A stretch of DNA of 64,000 bases from Lytechinus variegatus (Eukaryota; Echinodermata; Echinoidea; Temnopleuroida; Toxopneustidae). Below, piece by piece: positions 38,201 through 44,200 of this stretch. The notes under the pieces are model-generated. The model saw nothing but the letters and a program-made list of their open reading frames with translations. It did no database searches and had not been told where the DNA came from. Numbering within the stretch: position 1 is the first letter of the stretch; each line of letters begins with the position of its first letter. Location of the stretch: assembly GCF_018143015.1 (NCBI RefSeq), contig NC_054753.1:29912292-29976291 (forward strand), written 5' to 3'. A program made the translations under genes and the position numbers.

Positions 38201-41200
38201 AAATATTCAAGCTTACTTAAAATGCGAGTGAGTGATTTATAATTCGAGTGATCGAAACAGTCATGGACCCATCGTCAATGTTAGTCCGAATTCTCAGAAC
38301 TGGTATAACTGTGGTGCAAATTTGCAATAGGCGTTACTTCTTCATGCATACTTAAGTTTTAGCTCCCTTCATATGTTTTCGGCCCCAAGGGCGCCGGAAG
38401 CGGGGGGGCAGGGGGGCACTTGCCCCCCCCAAAGAAAATTTTGGGGGGGCAAAACGAGATTTTGCCCCCCCCCCCAATTTTCCCCCTAAAAGTAGAAAAA
38501 TGATATTATTTAAGGACAAAAGTAAACGATGAAGGCACTTTTCTGCCTAAGAATTGTCATTTCTTTTGTCAAAAATAAAAAAAAATAAAAAAAATTTTGA
38601 CGAACATGTCCCTCTGTGAAACATACCTTTGATAAGCCCCTTTTCCATCTTATTACAGTGTGATAAACAAGACCGCTGAAAGACCTTTGAAAGACCATGA
38701 ATTTTGGTTGATCTTTCAGAGGTCTCTCAATGAACCTACAATGGTCTTTGAGGTCTTACGCGAGTCCTGACCAATCTTTCAGTGGTCTTCGTGGTCTTCA
38801 TGGGCTCCAAAACTTCTTGAAACGGTTCAAAACAGTCTTACAACGGTCTTACAGGAAAATTGTCTTTCAGTGGTCTTTCAGCAGTCTCTCAAGATTTTTG
38901 CGGAGATCACTGTAAGACTCATGAGAGATCATTGAAAGATCATTGAAAGACCATTGAAAGACCATGCAAAGTCCATGGAAAGAATTCTGAAAGATCATTT
39001 ATTGCATAAAAAATCTTTGAAAGACCATTGAAAGATCTCGAGAGGACTAGTCTAAGACCAGTACGACAAGAAATATCCAACTAGTCTTTCAGAGTTCTTT
39101 GAGGGGTCTTTCTGAGCCATTCCACAGAGTCGACAAATTTTATTGATCTTGAAGACCGCTGTAAGACCTCACCAATCTTTCAATGGTCTCCGTTCTGTGG
39201 AATGGGGGCCTATTAGTATTAATGAATACATTTCAGACTAAAACCGAATGGCAAATTTGCATGCTGTGTCGGCTAACAAACGCGCGGTCGCCCAGAAACG
39301 CTCAGACCGGGGTGGTGTTTCATAAATATTTTCGTCCGACAAGTTGTAAGATCTGACAACTTTCTTGTATTCTGATTGGTTGAGAAGCATTGTTACCATA
39401 GTAACTGTCGGATAAAACGTCCTACAAGTCCTTTCATGAAACGCTCCCGGACCTGGGGAGTGTTTCATCCGACAAGTTGTCAGATCTGACATCTTTCTCT
39501 GATGTTGATTGGCTGAGAGGTACTGTTACTATGGTAACTGTCGGATGAAATGGGACTTTTCGGATAAAACGTCCGACAAGTCCTTTCATGAAACGCCCCC
39601 CCCCCCGATATCACCAACGCGCGTGAACGCTAGTTACTCGAGCAACACATGGAATCTGAAAATAGCTGTAAAACCGAAAAGTTTAAAGAGTTATAGAGGA
39701 TTGAGTAGTTGCTTATTGGATAAATGAGAAGATGCTATGATTCGGCGAAAGGAGTGCAGAGCAGGAGTACTCATCTATCAACTAATCAAGCCTCTTCTTC
39801 AACCTTTTCTGGTTTACTGCATGTCTTTATCAGGATTACGCTCATTTGAACAAAACATTACTCGACTTTCACTGTCTACTTCCTCCTATCAATTTCAATT
39901 CTTCCTCTATCCACTTTTTCTCTTTTTTTTCGAAAACTCCACATGGTGTACCGTCAACCACATCCGCTGTTGGAATGTAATTGTTTTCTTCTAAATAATG
40001 TTACATAATGTACATTATGAACTGCCGTAGTTTGTTAGTTCATGATTATTTACCAATGAATATTTCCAGGAATTCGATATTCATCATTTCCTAGTTATGG
40101 TCACATTTTTCCCCAGAAAATATGTAAAGAAAAAAGAAGATTTTGAAGGGGTCATCCAAAAGTGCTTCCCAGCCATACAAAACATGCCAAAGGAAACACA
40201 TAAATCGAGTAATGTTTTAAATTTTCAGAAAAGTTTTAAATTGTTAGACAATAATTAAGCAGGTCATATTTCTTTTTCCTCCAGTTACAAAATATGAAAC
40301 GTTTTGCCAATGTATGTATAATCAGGGACTCTCTCCAATACTGAGGTCAGAAATGATTTAAATAGAATGGGTATTTAAGCGCTTATCGTCGTCTGCCACG
40401 TCAGAACACCCGCCATTTTGAATTTAAAAAGACATTCATTGGAATGTATTTTGTTTCTGTTGTTACGCTTCTTCTTCTTCTCGCGTCGTCCGTGTATGTA
40501 AATGTACATAAATAAATATTTCTGAAAGGATATTGCATGAAAAATGTAATTTCTGGTATTTTGAGTCAATATAAGCGTATTACGTAATTTAATTGATCAG
40601 ACACGAAAACCACATTCCGAATTAAGCGATCGTTTTGCGCGTAGATTTCATAGGTTCTCATAAACTCTGAGTATAGTCTTTCGTAGTGAATTCTATGTTT
40701 AATTCTCAAGAAATTTATTTTTGAATTCTCTTAGAAACGTAACTTTAAACTCCATTTTTACACAAAGTCCTTACCGTGGGGGGGGGGGGGGTCCCACGCC
40801 CTCTACCGCTCGATCGCTTCGGTATCTCACGCTGTCAAAAATATTGTGCCCCCTTCGGGATTTTGCCCCCCAAAAAACTGAAAGTGTTCCGGCGCGCCTG
40901 TTCGGCCCCATTTATTTTCTCCGGATTTGACAGTTCTATGGCTCTTGAACCTCCTTAGATAGGATTCTCCCATTCGAGAGGCAGCCTGAGGCTAACTTCA
41001 ATAACAATTAAAACAGGAAATTTAGACGAAACTATTGGCATTCCATTCAGGCGACAAAACAATATGAATTTCCTTGACTTGGCAATATTGGGCTACGGTC
41101 TTTAAAAATGCTTTACATTCTCCGAAACATGAAGTTATACATTTAATGCTTCTGGAAGCAAAAAAAAAAAACATTTACATTCTTTCCTCAGGCTTGTATT

Positions 41201-44200
41201 AAAAGAACGATAGGCCTAACTGTCTGAAATGGTCACACCCTGTGCTTCTAGCGCTTTCCGACTACAGTATTCAATTTGAGCTTTACCTAGAAAGTTTCAA
41301 TATGGGCAGTGTATGTTCCTATAGTTGCTTGGCATTTGGCTGTTAAGAAAAAGTTATTGAGCAAAACCATAAAAATTGTGCCACCACAAGTGTCAAGGGG
41401 CCTGTTGCATAAAACTGTTTACCTAATAAAACTCTGGTAAAAAAATTTAAAACTAAGGTTAGCTTGATTTCTGCCATTGATTTTAACACAGGACAAAAAC
41501 CCCGCTAAAACAACCTGAGTTTTCTCAGGTAAAAAGTTTAAGGCCCCGGGCCCCTGGAGTAATCGGTCGAAGGGAATATTGTTAGGGCATTTCAGCAATC
41601 ACTTCACAGACGCTCTCTGTAACGCAGAGAATCTTTTGTCAAAACCCTTCATTACAAAGCAGCCTTTGTCGAAATTCAGAGAACCAAAACAGCAGTGTGA
41701 AGCTGGGGAGCGTTTCATGAAAGGAATTGTCTAATACTTTATCCGACTAGTCCTGTTTTCTCCCACAGTTACCATAGTAACAAAGCCTCTCAGCCAATCA
41801 GAATCAAGAAAAGTTGTCAGATCTGGCAACTTGTCGCACAAAAAAGTAGATAAAACGCTCCCTTGGACTGTAGACAAACGACATATTTGCAAATTTTCAT
41901 CCGGTCCGAATCTTAAGACGATGCGCTGCCCCCATCCACCAACTTTCGATAATGACCTCTGATCCGTCGATTGTGAAGTGACGGGCATTTTTGATAGAAT
42001 AAAACATAAAATACGCTATTTAACTACTTAAGACACCATCCAGGAGCGTCGGTTAAAAAAAACTAGCATTTTAACACAAATATAAATAATCGAACGCGAG
42101 TCCAAATGCGCTTTTCTAATTGGTCGAAAATCAAATTGCATTCGATCTTTGCTGTTGAGATCGATTGCAACTCTTGTTTTTCGAGAGACCGCTGGGTTTT
42201 CGCGCGTGATGAATCGGTGACTTTTCCTTCACCAACATTTATAGGACATTTTGATTCCATTAGCTTTCAGCGGAACCGGGCAAAACACACGTGGATCACT
42301 GTTAGTAGACAGGTCTGAATATTAATAGGTCCGGGTTGATTCACCACAAAGCAATGATTGATTATAAAAGAGGGGAACGACGTGATAGGGAAAGTGGATA
42401 AAGTGGCAACTCGACCTAAGCGGGGTTATGGAGGATCTCCATCATCTTCCTTGCTGACCCTCTTATCATTGATGAAGAGTCTTGTCACGGTTGGTAATGG
42501 TGGTGGCAGTGGTTCTTGGAAGGAGAGGGGGGGGGGGGGCGAGAGGAACCACTCATGTTACCGACTATCTATTCACTGATGACGAATGTGCGAGCAATGT
42601 GTTTGCATTGACGATACTTTAGGGTGGGTGGGGAGGGGGATATGTTGACATTGGAGTCCCGTCCATGATGAGACCTGTGTTTGTTACAAGTCCATGTTTT
42701 TATAAGGGTGGAAGTTTAGGAGAGGACAGGGAGACGGGGCGGTGTCCCTTGGCCTCAATCGTTCATGGTGGCCTGTCGTGTCCCTTTTATTGGCGTAGCG
42801 ACAGCGATTGTCGGGGAGCAAGGGGGTTGTTAAACATGCCCTTTGCCCCTTCTCCAAAAGACATAACATTTTCTTCATGATTATCGTTACTTGAAAGATT
42901 TCTTCGTTTAATATGTTTAATGTAAACATTATATAGTTCTCTACTTCTGACAGCCTCGATTAAGATCATTCTTCCCATGTTTGCTAACCATAAGAAAGTT
43001 GATGATATTTGCGTACAGTTCAATTTTAGCAGGTGCTGTCAAAATACAGGGGGAGGCGTTTTTGTACAGTAAAAAAATCAACATCCCCCTCAAAAAAAAA
43101 TCCTTACTCCGAATTAATAGTGATATATGTCAGAACAAATTTAACAAGCTACATGTAAAAGGCAACATTCTCAGTTAAAGGTGATTTAAGAAAAAAATTA
43201 CAAGCAAAAAAGAAGGAAAAGGGTCCTCTGTTGCGTATGCATGACATTATTACCATAAGAAATATTTATGTGGCTCTCAAGGAGCGGGAGGGGGGGGGGG
43301 GGGCGCACGTGCCGGACGTGCCTCTACCAGAAGCCCTCAATGGTTAATTCAGACGGGTATGTCTAATTAAGTCTAGATTATTCATATTCATAATTATTCC
43401 AACTGATATACGCCGCGGTGTATAACATTCCGAATAATGAAGAAATAGAAATGATATTCAGATTAAAGCAGGGAGGTAGAGTATGAGGCCGATGATAAGT
43501 ACATAGATTATTACATATTTATCGTTAACTATATAGATCCAAGCAAATTTCATAAATGGTAACTATTGCAATTTCAAGTTTTATAATGTGCTTGACCTAC
43601 TCAAAAAGTAAGTATCCCCCCTTCAAATAAAGATCAATATACAGTTTTGGTAGGTTCAAGGGATTTTCACAGAAAATACATTCCGATCTGTTCGAAAGGT
43701 GAGCGTTAGTGAATTATTGTTAAGATTAAGAATTTGGCAGTTCTATTGGAAGTTCAATCCACTTTTAAAAAACCACGTCATGGCCTTGTGGCGAACTGAG
43801 ACTGAGCATGCCGACACACATTATCACAATTACATGATACATCAAATTTGCACTCTAGCATAAAAAATCTATATTTGGTATTGTTTATAGACTCAATGAT
43901 AAATCATATTTTTACCTTGTCTTTAAAAGGAGTTGGGGATGATAAATGTTTTCCATTAGATATTAGTTGCTATGGAAATAACTTTCGGAAGATTTGACCC
44001 CGATGGTCGTAAATGTCTTCCTCGACCTTGGGTTATCTCGATCAATCTATATTATTTTCCATGGTCTACTTCGGAAGATGAAAACGATATATCACAATGT
44101 CACTTTTACATCGATTGCATCCGAAGACAGATCCAAATAGATCAAGGCAAAGTTAAAGTTTGATGACCTTTTCGTTCCGATTCAAGCCGAATTGAATATA

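Noticed and set aside
43972..44163. 63-codon ORF in the giant intron
   Set aside because: No motif, no cysteine pattern of EGF or TSP1, and no matching splice phases.
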